Both the position numbers and the translations under genes were made by a program. Of a stretch of DNA of 23,934 nucleotides, positions 15,621-23,880 are shown in pieces. The DNA is from an uncultured Collinsella sp. (GTDB lineage Bacteria > Actinomycetota > Coriobacteriia > Coriobacteriales > Coriobacteriaceae), in the NCBI GenBank assembly GCA_900542275.1, contig UQMW01000036.1, forward strand, positions 1 to 23,934, written 5' to 3'. The notes under the pieces were generated by a model, which was not told where the DNA came from, searched no databases, and was given only the letters and a program-made list of their open reading frames with translations. Every line of letters begins with the position of its first letter. Position 1 is the stretch's first letter.

Positions 15621-16640
15621 TTATAAAACGATACCGTCCATAGAGTTGGCGACGTTCTCGACCAGCCCGGCGCGCACGGCTTCGGCCGCCGCGAGCGTAC
15701 CGTTTTTAACAGCCTCGACCGAGGTGGCGCCATGGCCGATCAGGACCACGCCGCGCAAGCCCAAAAGAATCGCGCCGCCCTTGGCGTCGCCCGAAAGCTT
15801 GGCCTTTATCTCGCGCATCTGCTTTTTAATGAGCAGCGCGGCGATCTTGGTGCCAAGCGAAGACATAAAGACGCCCTTGAGCTCCTGCAGCAAAAACTTG
15901 GCAGCGCCCTCAGTGGCCTTGAGCGCAATATTGCCCGACATGCCATCGGCAACGACGACATCGAAGTTACCGGAGGTGATGTCCGTTCCCTCACAGTTGC
16001 CAACAAAGCCGGGAACGGCGGCTTTCATGGCCGGGAAGCAGGCCTTGGTAAAGTTGGAACCTTTCTCGTCCTCGGTGCCGTTGGCAAGCAGGCCCACGCG
16101 GGGATGCTCAATGCCCAGGACGACGCGAGCATAGGCACTACCCATCTGAGCAAAACGCACCATGTCATCGACCTCGACATCGGGGTTGGCGCCCATATCG
16201 CACAGGACCGTCAGACCGCCGGCGCGATTGGGCAGCGCATTGGTCAGACAGGGGCGCACCGGCTGCTTCTTGCCTTCGGCCTGATACCTAAACGGCGTCA
16301 CATAGGCGGTGGCGGCAGCGGTCATGGCACCGGTCGAGCCGGCAGAAAAGAACGCGTCAGCATTGCCCTTCTTGATGGCGCGGCACGACAGCACGATCGA
16401 GGACTTGCGTTTGGTCATCACGGCGCGAATGGGATCGTCATCCATGGCGATAACGTCAGGTGCCTCAAGGGCCTCAACACGTGCATGGGAAGCTGCAAAG
16501 GGATTGACGATTTCGGCGGGGCCAGCTGCCAAGACCTCGATATCGGGATCGGCGGCAAGCGCAGCCTCGATACCATCGAGAACAACCTGAGGTTTCTCGT
16601 CTCCGCCCACAACGTCTACACAAACGCGAACGTTACTCAT
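15621..16640 (-). CDS. plsX: phosphate acyltransferase PlsX
   Basis: PlsX makes acyl-phosphate from acyl-ACP for PlsY, starting phosphatidic acid synthesis at the membrane. The 339-aa product begins MSNVRVCVDVVGGD, the family's A.D.MGGD block with Val in place of Met. It also has AFFSAGSTGAMTAAA, LLANGTEDEKG, VVADGMSGNIALK and GVVLIGHGATSVEAV, in the standard order. I chose ATG 16640 because AAGGAG lies 7 nt upstream; the ATG at 16646 is too close to it. It follows rpmF with a terminator-like hairpin between, and precedes acpP, whose product supplies its substrate. Confidence 0.95.
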   Translation of the reverse strand: MSNVRVCVDVVGGDEKPQVVLDGIEAALAADPDIEVLAAGPAEIVNPFAASHARVEALEAPDVIAMDDDPIRAVMTKRKSSIVLSCRAIKKGNADAFFSAGSTGAMTAAATAYVTPFRYQAEGKKQPVRPCLTNALPNRAGGLTVLCDMGANPDVEVDDMVRFAQMGSAYARVVLGIEHPRVGLLANGTEDEKGSNFTKACFPAMKAAVPGFVGNCEGTDITSGNFDVVVADGMSGNIALKATEGAAKFLLQELKGVFMSSLGTKIAALLIKKQMREIKAKLSGDAKGGAILLGLRGVVLIGHGATSVEAVKNGTLAAAEAVRAGLVENVANSMDGIVL

Positions 16641-16657
16641 ATACATGCTCCTTATAC

Positions 16658-16687
16658 AAAAATGGCCGACTCATTGAGCCGGCCATT
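16658..16687 (-). terminator. intrinsic terminator between rpmF and plsX
   Basis: On the minus strand a 12-bp stem (AATGGCCG, one G-U pair, CTC/GAG) with a 3-nt loop is followed by an ATTTTTG run. It lies 40 bases after the rpmF stop and directly before the plsX ribosome-binding site. It probably attenuates rather than fully separates plsX expression, since no separate plsX promoter fits in the remaining ~18 bases. Confidence 0.65.
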
Positions 16688-16727
16688 GTGGTTCCATTTG
16701 GAACGGCATCGCATCCAGAGTATACCG

Positions 16728-16907
16728 TTACTCGGTAACGATAACCTCGCGGTCCTTGTAGAAACCGCAGCTGGGGCACACGTGGTGCGGAAGCTTGACA
16801 GCACCGCAACGGGGGCACGTGGACTGAGCCGCAGCCGAGATCTTCATGTTGGCGGAACGACGGGTGTGAGTGCGGATACGACCCTGCTTTTGTTTAGGTA
16901 CGGGCAT
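16728..16907 (-). CDS. rpmF: 50S ribosomal protein L32
   Basis: The 59-aa basic protein starts MPVPKQKQGRIRTHTRRS and carries a four-Cys zinc ribbon, CPRC (31-34) and CPSC (44-47), typical of the zinc-binding C+ form of bL32. It ends with KDREVIVTE. ATG 16907 has AAGGAAGG upstream. L32 is part of the 50S subunit. The gene follows DUF177, a near-universal partnership. The stop codon region (16726-16740) can form a small hairpin, CGTTAC/GTAACG. It is shorter than 60 codons, so simple ORF calls miss it. Confidence 0.97.
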   Translation of the reverse strand: MPVPKQKQGRIRTHTRRSANMKISAAAQSTCPRCGAVKLPHHVCPSCGFYKDREVIVTE

Positions 16908-16971
16908 AGTGACCTTCCTTATGAACTATCCAGTGTGGCGATTACGCGCAATTAGCGATACTACCACAGTT

Positions 16972-17526
16972 TTACTCATCGAGCTTGAGATTCTTCAATG
17001 CTGCAAATGGATTTTCCGTGGCAGCGGCCCATTCGGCCTCTGCTTGAGCGGCGCAATCGCATTGCTCGACGTTGAGATTGATGCCGCAAGTGGGACAGAG
17101 GCCGCGGCAATCGGGCTTGCACAGAACGACAAACGGCGTGTCCATGACGACCGCGTCGTTGATGGGCTCACCCAGATCGACGATGCGGTCCTCACCCAGG
17201 AGCTCGTAGCCGTCCTCGTAAGCCTCGGGATCCTCGGGCTCCTCAAAGAGGTAGAACTCCTCGATCTCGCCGGCGATATCAAACGAGGCGGGCTCCAGGC
17301 AACGGTCGCACTCGCCGGTGGCGTGCGCGCGGACCATGCCCGTGAGCAAGACACCGGTACCGGCATTGGTAAAGACAACGTCGTAGTCGATGCCGTCCTG
17401 AAGCTGGTACTCCTTCTCGCCCACCGTGTAGGTGGCGACATCGACCTTACCGGTCAGCGGATACGAATCTCCAGGAAACTCGAGCTGCTCGGAAAGATCG
17501 ACGGTAACGCTCGGGAACTCAGCCAT
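16972..17526 (-). CDS. DUF177 (YceD-like) protein
   Basis: The 184-aa acidic protein contains CDRCL (73-77) and a C-terminal Cys cluster CKPDCRGLCPTCG (136-148), followed by NPFAALKNLKL, matching DUF177. The family is almost always next to rpmF, and YceD homologues have been linked to 23S rRNA accumulation or large-subunit assembly in bacteria and plastids. It probably binds zinc and acts in the cytosol on the ribosome. ATG 17526 overlaps the stop of the preceding coiled-coil gene (TAATG) and has only a weak ribosome-binding site, so translation is probably coupled. rpmF lies 64 bases downstream. Confidence 0.93.
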   Translation of the reverse strand: MAEFPSVTVDLSEQLEFPGDSYPLTGKVDVATYTVGEKEYQLQDGIDYDVVFTNAGTGVLLTGMVRAHATGECDRCLEPASFDIAGEIEEFYLFEEPEDPEAYEDGYELLGEDRIVDLGEPINDAVVMDTPFVVLCKPDCRGLCPTCGINLNVEQCDCAAQAEAEWAAATENPFAALKNLKLDE

Positions 17527-18023
17527 TACCACTGACCATTCTGCTGGGCGGCACCCTCGTTGAGCTGCTGACGGCAACGGGTAACGGTGCCGGTCAGGCT
17601 CTTGAGGTTCTCCTCCAGGTGCGTAAAGACCTGCTCTGCGTAGTCCTCGGCAGCATAACGCGTCTCGCGCTCGTACTGCTGGGCACGATCACGGATGTCG
17701 TCGGCCTGCTGCTGCGCTAAGCGGACGATCTCCTGCTCACCGGCAATGGTGAGGGCCTGCTGCTGAGCGTCGGCGATGATGGAATCGGCCTGGGCGGCGG
17801 CGGAAGCCATAAGCTCCTCGCGCTCCTTAAGGATACGGCGGGACTTCTGCCACTCCTCGGGATAGCTCATGCGGATCTCGTCGAGGATGTTGAAGAACAC
17901 GTCGGCGTCGATGACCTTGAACTGAGCGTTCTTGCCGAAAGGCGGCTTGGCTTCCTCGATCAGCCCTTCGAGCTCATCGACCAAGCTGACGATCCTATCG
18001 CCAGGAAAATTCTCGCCCGGCAT
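17526..18023 (-). CDS. SepIVA/DivIVA-like coiled-coil protein
   Basis: The 165-aa product starts with a short globular part (IVSLVDELEGLIEEAKPPFGKNAQFKVIDADVFFNILDEIRMSYPEEW), followed by Ala/Gln/Glu-rich coiled coil from ~70 to the end. The layout and position (coaD side upstream, DUF177 downstream) match mycobacterial Rv2927c/SepIVA, a DivIVA-like protein needed for septation and polar growth, but the coil is much shorter than SepIVA's. ATG 18023 has AAAGGAG upstream. It probably starts its own transcription unit, since 68 bases separate it from coaD. The family relation is by pattern and synteny; a role in division is inference. Older annotation of such genes as ATPase has no support here: there is no P-loop. 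Confidence 0.8.
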   Translation of the reverse strand: MPGENFPGDRIVSLVDELEGLIEEAKPPFGKNAQFKVIDADVFFNILDEIRMSYPEEWQKSRRILKEREELMASAAAQADSIIADAQQQALTIAGEQEIVRLAQQQADDIRDRAQQYERETRYAAEDYAEQVFTHLEENLKSLTGTVTRCRQQLNEGAAQQNGQW

Positions 18024-18091
18024 CCGGTCTCCTTTCATAGGTAACATATCATCGTGCTAGTTTACCACATGCCACCAGGCAATAAAAAACG

Positions 18092-18589
18092 TCACGAAAA
18101 GCGGTGTCTGAGCGCTTCGACCACGTTGGGCGGGACAAACGTCGATACATCGCTGCCGAGCGAGGCGATCTGACGAACGACCGAACTCGAAATATAGCCG
18201 TACTGCGGCGCACTCATGACAAAGATGGACTCCAGCTCGTTATCCAAGCGATAGTTGAGGTCTGCCTGCTGCAGCTCGTACTCAAAGTCGGTCATGGCGC
18301 GCAGGCCCTTGACCACGGCCCCCGCCCCCTGCTCGCGAGCGAAGTCGACCAAGAGGCCGGTAAAGGGCAGGACCTCGACGCCGTCGATATCACCGAGCGC
18401 CTCGCGAGCCAGCGCCACGCGCTCATCCAGCATAAACGTGGTGCCCACACCGTTTTTACCCTGCGACTCGGCGACAGCGACGATCACGCTGGGAAAGATG
18501 CGGCGGGCGCGGCGGATGACGTCGATATGGCCAAACGTGATGGGATCGAAGGTGCCCGGGACGATCACGCGGTTGATGGTGTCACTCAT
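18092..18589 (-). CDS. coaD: pantetheine-phosphate adenylyltransferase
   Basis: CoaD adenylates 4'-phosphopantetheine to dephospho-CoA, the penultimate step of CoA synthesis; CoA in turn supplies the ACP prosthetic group. The 165-aa protein has PGTFDPITFGHIDVI (11-25) with the nucleotidyltransferase T/HxGH motif (TFGH), KGLRAMTDFEYE (94-105) and the C-terminal YISSSVVRQIASLG (132-145). Length is typical. Its start overlaps the rsmD stop by 8 bases (ATGAGTGA), with AGGAG 7 nt upstream inside rsmD. The rsmD-coaD pairing is conserved across many bacteria. Confidence 0.96.
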   Translation of the reverse strand: MSDTINRVIVPGTFDPITFGHIDVIRRARRIFPSVIVAVAESQGKNGVGTTFMLDERVALAREALGDIDGVEVLPFTGLLVDFAREQGAGAVVKGLRAMTDFEYELQQADLNYRLDNELESIFVMSAPQYGYISSSVVRQIASLGSDVSTFVPPNVVEALRHRFS

Positions 18590-19238
18590 GGGCGTTCTCC
18601 TGAACCGTCATGGCATCGTTGTTGTGAGCATCGGTGCCGGCGCAATCTTCCTCACCATCGTCATCGCCGACCCAACGAAGCAGGTCGACCGAGGTAATGC
18701 CGTAGCGCTTCTCGCGCACGATCTCAAAGTCTGCCGGATGCGCGCCCGCATCGGCGGCGGCATGCTCAAACAGGGCATAAGCGCCAGGTGCAAGCAGACC
18801 CTGCTGAGCCAGGTTCTGTAGCAGTATCTCGACCGGCTCGGCACCAAAAGCATAGGGCGGGTCGAGCAGGACCAGATCAAAGGGGCCGCCCGGCACACGA
18901 CCGCGCGAGGCGCTCGCCAGCATGTCGCCCGTTACCACGCGCCAACGCGCACGGTCACGGCAGAGCGACTCGATATTCTTGGTAATGAGCCGCGCGGCAT
19001 TCCGATCGATCTCGAACGTCGTGAGCGAGCGGGCGCCACGTGAGAGCATCTCTAACCCTAAGGCGCCGGAGCCGCCAAAGGCGTCCAGCACGCGGACCTC
19101 GTCCAGATCGAAGTCAAATGCCGACATGACCATAGATGCGCATGCCTCGCGCACACGATCGGTCGTGGGGCGGGTGACATCGCGACCACGGGGCTCCTCG
19201 ATCTTACGACCGCGCCATTCGCCGCCGATGATTCTCAT
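18582..19238 (-). CDS. rsmD: 16S rRNA (guanine-966-N2)-methyltransferase
   Basis: RsmD methylates G966 of 16S rRNA on the 30S subunit. The 218-aa protein begins MRIIGGEWRGRKI, then RPTTDRVREA, SAM motif I LDAFGGSGALGLEMLSRGA (51-69) and catalytic DPPY (126-129). The final ~28 residues (DDDGEEDCAGTDAHNND) are acidic and look disordered, an extension beyond the usual end. Its ATG overlaps the recG stop (ATGA), and its 3' end overlaps coaD by 8 bases, so recG-rsmD-coaD are translated as a tightly coupled set. Confidence 0.94.
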   Translation of the reverse strand: MRIIGGEWRGRKIEEPRGRDVTRPTTDRVREACASMVMSAFDFDLDEVRVLDAFGGSGALGLEMLSRGARSLTTFEIDRNAARLITKNIESLCRDRARWRVVTGDMLASASRGRVPGGPFDLVLLDPPYAFGAEPVEILLQNLAQQGLLAPGAYALFEHAAADAGAHPADFEIVREKRYGITSVDLLRWVGDDDGEEDCAGTDAHNNDAMTVQENAHE

Positions 19239-21412
19239 CCTCCGCTGACCTCCTTAAAAATGTGTCGATATCGCATGGCGACCGCATCGCGCAGGGGGCG
19301 CGTCGCCACGGAGTCAAGGTTGCAAGCATACCGCAAGAGCTCGACCGCGTCCAAATGGGCCCACTCGATCAGCTCCTCGTCGGCATCCAGGTCGACAAAG
19401 CGCAGAGTCACACCGCCATGCTGGCGGTACCCCAGGATTTCGCCCTCGTGGCGCAGACGAAGGTCCATCTGGGCGAGCGTAAAGCCGTCCGAGGTCTTTT
19501 CGAGCGACTGGAGACGGTCTTGCGCCGCCGAAGCGCCGCCGTTGCCCTTGGAGTGCGTCATGACCAGGCAGGTGCCCGACACGCTGCCGCGGCCCACGCG
19601 GCCGCGCAGCTGGTGCAGGGCCGCCAAGCCAAAGCGCTCACCGTTCTCGATGACCATGACGGTGGCGTTGGGCACGTCGACGCCCACCTCGACCACCGTG
19701 GTCGAAACGAGCACGTCGATCTCGCCGCGCTTGAAGGCGTCGATCACGCGATCCTTCTCCCCCGCCGGCATGCGGCCGTGAAGACGCTCGATGGCAAGAC
19801 CCGGCAACGCCAGACGCAGGCGATCGAGCTCGGTCGCCGTGTCATGCAACGGCACGGGAACGGTCACGTGGCCTTCGTCGTCGCGAGCGATGCCGGGCAC
19901 GTCTTCGAGCTCATCAGCCGAATCGCTCGGCTCCACGAGCGGACAGATCACGTAGGCTTGCTGCCCCTTTTCGTGCGCCTCGCGAATGGCGCCATAGGCC
20001 AGGTCGCGACTCGACTCGGTAAGGACGCGCGTCGTCACGCCGGCACCCGGAACGGGCCGATGGCGGATGATGCTCGTGTCCAGATCGCCGTAGACCGAAA
20101 GCGCCAGCGTACGTGGGATGGGCGTTGCCGTCATAACGAGCAGATCGGCACCAGGGCCCTTCGCACGCAGGGCGTTGCGTTGGCCGACGCCAAACCGGTG
20201 CTGCTCATCGATGACCACGAGCGACAGATGCTTAAACGCCACGTTATCCGAAAGCACCGCGTGGGTGCCAAAGAGGACATCAAGCTCGCCCGATTCCAGC
20301 TGGGCATGGATCCGCTCGCGCTCGGCCGCCGGCGTGGCGCCCGTCAAGAGCGCCCAGGTCATGCCAGCCTGCAAGAGCAAGGGGCCGGTCTTATCGGCAT
20401 ATTGACGCGCCAGCACGCCCGTGGGCGCCATAACGCAGGCCTGCGTGCCGCTATCGGCAGCCACAGCCAGCGCGCAGGCGGCAACGGCGGTCTTACCGGT
20501 ACCGACATCGCCCAGCAGCAGGCGGTTCATCACGCGCCCGCCATCGCACATATCGCGCAGGATATCTTGGAACGCGGCCTGTTGCTCGTCGCTCAGCGAA
20601 AACGGCAGGGCCTGCTTAAGCGCGGCCAGGTGCTCGCCCGCGGCGTGGGCGTAGGGCACCACATCGACCAGGCTGCCGTCGTTGCGCAGGCGCAGCGCCA
20701 GCTGCAGGTAGAGGCACTCCTCGTAGGCAAGCCGTGCGCGCGCGATATCGCGCTCAGCCATGCTCGAAGGAAAGTGGATCGATCGAAGCGCACGAGCATC
20801 GCTCATCAGGCGACGTTTAACGCGCAAGCGTGCGGGAATCGGGTCGAAGGGATTGCCGACGACCTCGAGCGCGCCACTTACGATGCGGCGCATCCATGCC
20901 TGGCTCACGCCGTCACTCACATAATGGACCGGCAAAATGGTGCCCGCAGCACGCCCGTCATCAAGCTTTTCAAAGTGCGGCGAGGCCATCTGCTTAAAAC
21001 CGTAGGCAAACTCGACCTTGCCCATCACGGCCAGGCGGTCGCCCTGCTTAAGCTGCTGGGCAATCCAAGGCTGACGGAAAAAGGCGACCTGCAGCACGCC
21101 CGTCTCATCAACGAGTGAGACCTCGGTCACCTGCATGCGCGGACGCGGCTTCTTTTGAACGATACGGTCGACCGTGGCGATGATGGTGCACACGGTACCG
21201 ATGGGCGCCATCTCGATGGACCAGGAGCGCGTAAAGTCCAGGTATCGATGAGGGATATGGAGAAGGAGGTCCCCCACCGTCCGAATTCCCAGACGGCGAA
21301 GGGCCTCCTCACGTTTACCCGAAACATATTTGAGTCGCGCGATATCCTCGTCGAGCGCATTGCTCTGGGCAAAGCGATCCGAGACGCGCGGCACGGAGCA
21401 GAGCTCGGACAT
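19235..21412 (-). CDS. recG: ATP-dependent DNA helicase RecG
   Basis: RecG remodels stalled replication forks and branched DNA. The 725-aa protein has an N-terminal helical/wedge part with the OB-fold (~60-150), Walker A GDVGTGKT (301-308), motif II DEQH (402-405), TATPIPRTL (428-436), then TTVVEVGVDVPNA and QLRGRVGRG, the motif V/VI region, and a C-terminal RecG extension. Length is normal for the family. ATG 21412 lies 10 bases after the preceding stop and has only a weak AGG upstream, so it probably depends on coupling. The 3' end overlaps rsmD (ATGA). Confidence 0.96.
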   Translation of the reverse strand: MSELCSVPRVSDRFAQSNALDEDIARLKYVSGKREEALRRLGIRTVGDLLLHIPHRYLDFTRSWSIEMAPIGTVCTIIATVDRIVQKKPRPRMQVTEVSLVDETGVLQVAFFRQPWIAQQLKQGDRLAVMGKVEFAYGFKQMASPHFEKLDDGRAAGTILPVHYVSDGVSQAWMRRIVSGALEVVGNPFDPIPARLRVKRRLMSDARALRSIHFPSSMAERDIARARLAYEECLYLQLALRLRNDGSLVDVVPYAHAAGEHLAALKQALPFSLSDEQQAAFQDILRDMCDGGRVMNRLLLGDVGTGKTAVAACALAVAADSGTQACVMAPTGVLARQYADKTGPLLLQAGMTWALLTGATPAAERERIHAQLESGELDVLFGTHAVLSDNVAFKHLSLVVIDEQHRFGVGQRNALRAKGPGADLLVMTATPIPRTLALSVYGDLDTSIIRHRPVPGAGVTTRVLTESSRDLAYGAIREAHEKGQQAYVICPLVEPSDSADELEDVPGIARDDEGHVTVPVPLHDTATELDRLRLALPGLAIERLHGRMPAGEKDRVIDAFKRGEIDVLVSTTVVEVGVDVPNATVMVIENGERFGLAALHQLRGRVGRGSVSGTCLVMTHSKGNGGASAAQDRLQSLEKTSDGFTLAQMDLRLRHEGEILGYRQHGGVTLRFVDLDADEELIEWAHLDAVELLRYACNLDSVATRPLRDAVAMRYRHIFKEVSGG

Positions 21413-21422
21413 GGGCAGATGC

Positions 21423-23084
21423 CTACTCGATCGAGAAGATCACGGGATAGAGCGGCTGCTCGCCACGATGGGCGTCGATCTCCAGGTCGGGCTGAGCCTC
21501 CTCGATAGCGTCGACGATCTCCTGGAAGGCCTCGTCGGGCAGCTCCTCGCCGGCCAGAATCGTCAGCGCGTCGCCCTCCTCTTCCTCCTGCATGCGGTTG
21601 ATGCAATCGAGCGTGACCTGCTTCACGTCGGAGCCGACCACATCGATGGAGCCGGCAATGATGCCCATGACGTCACCGGAGTGAATTGGCGAACCGTCGG
21701 AGGCGCTGGAGTCGCGCACGGCGCGGGTGACCTCGCCATCGCGGACCTCGCTGATGGCGTCGACCATAGCGGCGACGGCATCCTCGAGCTCGGAATCGGG
21801 CAGGACCGCGAACAGCGCGGAGAAGGCCTGCGGAACGGTCTTGGTGGGAACGACGGCGACCTTCTTGTCGGTGCAGGCTGAGGCAGCGGCCTCAGCGGCC
21901 ATGCGGATGTTGCCGTTGTTGGGCAGGATGATGACCGAGGTCGCGTTGACCTGGTCAACAGCGCCCAGCAGGTCTGCAGTCGAGGGGTTCATGGTCTGAC
22001 CACCCGACACGATCACGTCGACGCCGAGGGACTTGAGGATGTCTGCCTCGCCGGACCCAGCGGCAACGGCGACAAAGCCCAGCGCCTTGGCGGGCTCGGC
22101 GGCCTTTTCCTGGTCCTCATGAATCTTGGCGGTACGGTCGTGGGCCTCCATCTCCATGTTGTGGATAAAGACCTCGTAGATCTGACCAAGCTGAAGCATG
22201 TGCTCGAGCACCAGGTTGGGGGTGTTGGAGTGCACGTGGATCTTGTAATCGGGGTAGGCGCCCACGAGTAGCTCACAGTCGCCCATGGAACCCAGGAACT
22301 TAAGGCACTCATCCTCGTCAAACGGGGCGTCGGCCTTAAAGAGGAACTCGTTGCAGTAGCGGAACTCCGAGCCCTCCCAATCGTCGTTGGCCTCGATCTC
22401 AACGCGGCCAAGAGCGGCATCGCGTGCAGAGCCAGCGGAATCGAACGTAGCGGAGAAATCCTCGACAACGGTGCTGCGACCAAGTGCTGCAGCCACAAAG
22501 TTCTCCAGGAAGATGGCAAAGCCGAAGGCGCCGGAGTCGACCACGCCGTTCTCTTTGAGGACAGGCAGCAGGTCGGGCGTGCGTGCGACGGACTGGTAGG
22601 CCTCGACGACGATAGCGTCGAGCGCATCCTCGGCCGAGAACTTCTTCTTTTCGCACTCGTCGGCCTTGGTCGAGACATCGCGCAGCACCGTGAGGATCGT
22701 GCCCTCGATGGGCTTGCGGACGGCCTGGAAGGCCACCTTGACGGCACGACGGAAGGCGAAGGCGATGTTGGCGGACGTAATGGGCTCGTCGGCGGAGACA
22801 AGGCCCTCGGCCACGCCGCGCAGGATCTGCGAGGTAATGACGCCGGAGTTACCGCGGGCGCCCATCAGGGAGCCGTGGGTGATGGCGCCGGCAATGGCCT
22901 CCATGTCGGCATCGGCGGGAAGGGCGGAGAGCTCCTTGGTCACCGAGGCGAGCGTGAGCGACATGTTGGTGCCGGTGTCGCCGTCGGGCACGGGGAAGAC
23001 GTTGAGCTTGTTGATCTCCTCGGCCTTGTCGGAAACGGCAGCCGCAGCGATCGGAAAACAGGTGCGAATGGTCTTTGCAATCAT
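21423..23084 (-). CDS. fakA: DAK2-domain protein, FakA/YloV-like fatty acid kinase subunit
   Basis: The 553-aa protein opens with a DhaL/DAK2 domain: NKLNVFPVPDGDTGTNM (25-41, Mg-ATP ligands) and GSLMGARGNSGVITSQILRG (71-90). A middle domain (VHSNTPNLVLEHMLQLG) and a C-terminal half with GGQTMNPSTADLL and ILPNNGNIRMAAE follow. This is the full FakA/YloV layout, not dihydroxyacetone kinase. FakA phosphorylates fatty acids presented by FakB; the acyl-phosphate joins the PlsX/PlsY route. No fakB is in the window. The gene follows an Asp23-family gene by 27 bases, the conserved yloU-yloV pair. GGAG is 12 nt before ATG 23084, a long spacing. Confidence 0.92.
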   Translation of the reverse strand: MIAKTIRTCFPIAAAAVSDKAEEINKLNVFPVPDGDTGTNMSLTLASVTKELSALPADADMEAIAGAITHGSLMGARGNSGVITSQILRGVAEGLVSADEPITSANIAFAFRRAVKVAFQAVRKPIEGTILTVLRDVSTKADECEKKKFSAEDALDAIVVEAYQSVARTPDLLPVLKENGVVDSGAFGFAIFLENFVAAALGRSTVVEDFSATFDSAGSARDAALGRVEIEANDDWEGSEFRYCNEFLFKADAPFDEDECLKFLGSMGDCELLVGAYPDYKIHVHSNTPNLVLEHMLQLGQIYEVFIHNMEMEAHDRTAKIHEDQEKAAEPAKALGFVAVAAGSGEADILKSLGVDVIVSGGQTMNPSTADLLGAVDQVNATSVIILPNNGNIRMAAEAAASACTDKKVAVVPTKTVPQAFSALFAVLPDSELEDAVAAMVDAISEVRDGEVTRAVRDSSASDGSPIHSGDVMGIIAGSIDVVGSDVKQVTLDCINRMQEEEEGDALTILAGEELPDEAFQEIVDAIEEAQPDLEIDAHRGEQPLYPVIFSIE

Positions 23085-23111
23085 GGGTATTTGAATCTCC
23101 GTTTTCGGATG

Positions 23112-23468
23112 CTAGTTCAGACGGCTCTTGAGCGCGTCGATATGGATGCCGATCTTAAGGCTGGCGGGATCGATCTGGGCGATCTCCTGCAGGGTGAAGG
23201 CAACGGAGCTCGAAAGATTGTGGCAGACGGACTTCATGTTGACGCCGTTCTCGAGCACGACGTGAAGATCGACCGTAAGGCCGTTCTCGTCGGCGGAGAC
23301 AAGCACGCCCTTGCGGAGGCGCTGGCCGGCAAGCAGGCGCACGCTCTCGGCGCCCTGGAGCTGCTCAGCCATTCCGACAACGCCGTAGCACGTCATCGCG
23401 GCATAACCGGCAATATCGGCAATAACGTCGTTCGAGACGCTCAGGCTGCCGTTAATGGTCTCAGACAC
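23112..23468 (-). CDS. Asp23/Gls24 family protein (YloU-like)
   Basis: The 118-aa protein reads SETINGSLSVSNDVIADIAGYAAMTCYGVVGMAEQ, with VDLHVVLENGVNMKSVCHNLSSSV, which fits the Asp23/Gls24 (DUF322) family. These are cytosolic or membrane-associated proteins linked to envelope stress; YloU is encoded with the fatty acid kinase. The start is GTG 23468, with AAGGAG 6 nt upstream; the longer frame to 23501 lacks a ribosome-binding site. It is the first gene of the recG-coaD unit. Bases 23469-23626 upstream hold no gene; a minus-strand TAGAAT at 23525-23530 could be a -10, with no convincing -35. Confidence 0.9.
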   Translation of the reverse strand: MSETINGSLSVSNDVIADIAGYAAMTCYGVVGMAEQLQGAESVRLLAGQRLRKGVLVSADENGLTVDLHVVLENGVNMKSVCHNLSSSVAFTLQEIAQIDPASLKIGIHIDALKSRLN

Positions 23469-23626
23469 AAGAATCTCCTTATCTGGTGCTCGCGGCACCA
23501 TGTCGTGGGAGCAATCATTGCAATATTCTACAACGACCGCGCCATGTTGAGGTGGTGGGTCGCGGGATTACATCCTCGACACGAAATGTTGATATGGCAA
23601 CGTTCGAGTCAAGTGGTCGCGGCATG

Positions 23627-23653
23627 AAAAAACCCGCCGCATAAGCGACGGGT
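23627..23653 (-). terminator. intrinsic terminator after the tRNA-Asn array
   Basis: On the minus strand ACCCGTCGC-TTAT-GCGGCGGGT (9 bp, one G-U pair) is followed by TTTTTT. It lies 9 bases beyond the 3' end of the last tRNA and separates the array from the Asp23-led operon. Confidence 0.85.
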
Positions 23654-23662
23654 TCTACAACC

Positions 23663-23737
23663 TGGCTCCCCGGGTAGGACTCGAACCTACAACAGCGCGG
23701 TTAACAGCCGCGTGCTCTACCATTGAGCTACCGAGGA
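23663..23737 (-). tRNA. tRNA-Asn(GUU), copy 1
   Basis: On the minus strand TCCTCGG starts the acceptor stem, the anticodon loop is CTGTTAA (anticodon GUU), the T-arm is GTAGG-TTCGAGT-CCTAC, and the 3' end is encoded CCGGGGA-G-CCA. All four arms pair. The gene is 75 nt including the encoded CCA. Confidence 0.96.
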
Positions 23738-23740
23738 ATT

Positions 23741-23760
23741 AAAAAACCCAGCGGAATGGG
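23741..23760 (-). terminator. terminator-like hairpin between tRNA copies 2 and 1
   Basis: On the minus strand CCCA-TTCCGC-TGGG (extended by AG/TT pairing) is followed by a six-T run. It sits between tandem tRNAs, so it should reduce rather than abolish transcription of copy 1. Confidence 0.6.
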
Positions 23761-23771
23761 CTGAGAAATTC

Positions 23772-23846
23772 TGGCTCCCCGGGTAGGACTCGAACCTACA
23801 ACAGCGCGGTTAACAGCCGCGTGCTCTACCATTGAGCTACCGAGGA
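23772..23846 (-). tRNA. tRNA-Asn(GUU), copy 2
   Basis: This copy is identical to copy 1 over 75 nt, including the CCA end and the GUU anticodon. It is flanked on both sides by the same 34-nt spacer. Confidence 0.96.
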
Positions 23847-23849
23847 ATT

Positions 23850-23869
23850 AAAAAACCCAGCGGAATGGG
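23850..23869 (-). terminator. terminator-like hairpin between tRNA copies 3 and 2
   Basis: This is an exact copy of the hairpin at 23741-23760, with the same T-run. Confidence 0.6.
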
Positions 23870-23880
23870 CTGAGAAATTC

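Noticed and set aside
19262..21118. 618-codon open frame on the plus strand
   Set aside because: It lies fully antisense to recG, has no family motifs and is His/Arg/Gln-rich in the way expected from the reverse complement of a high-GC gene.
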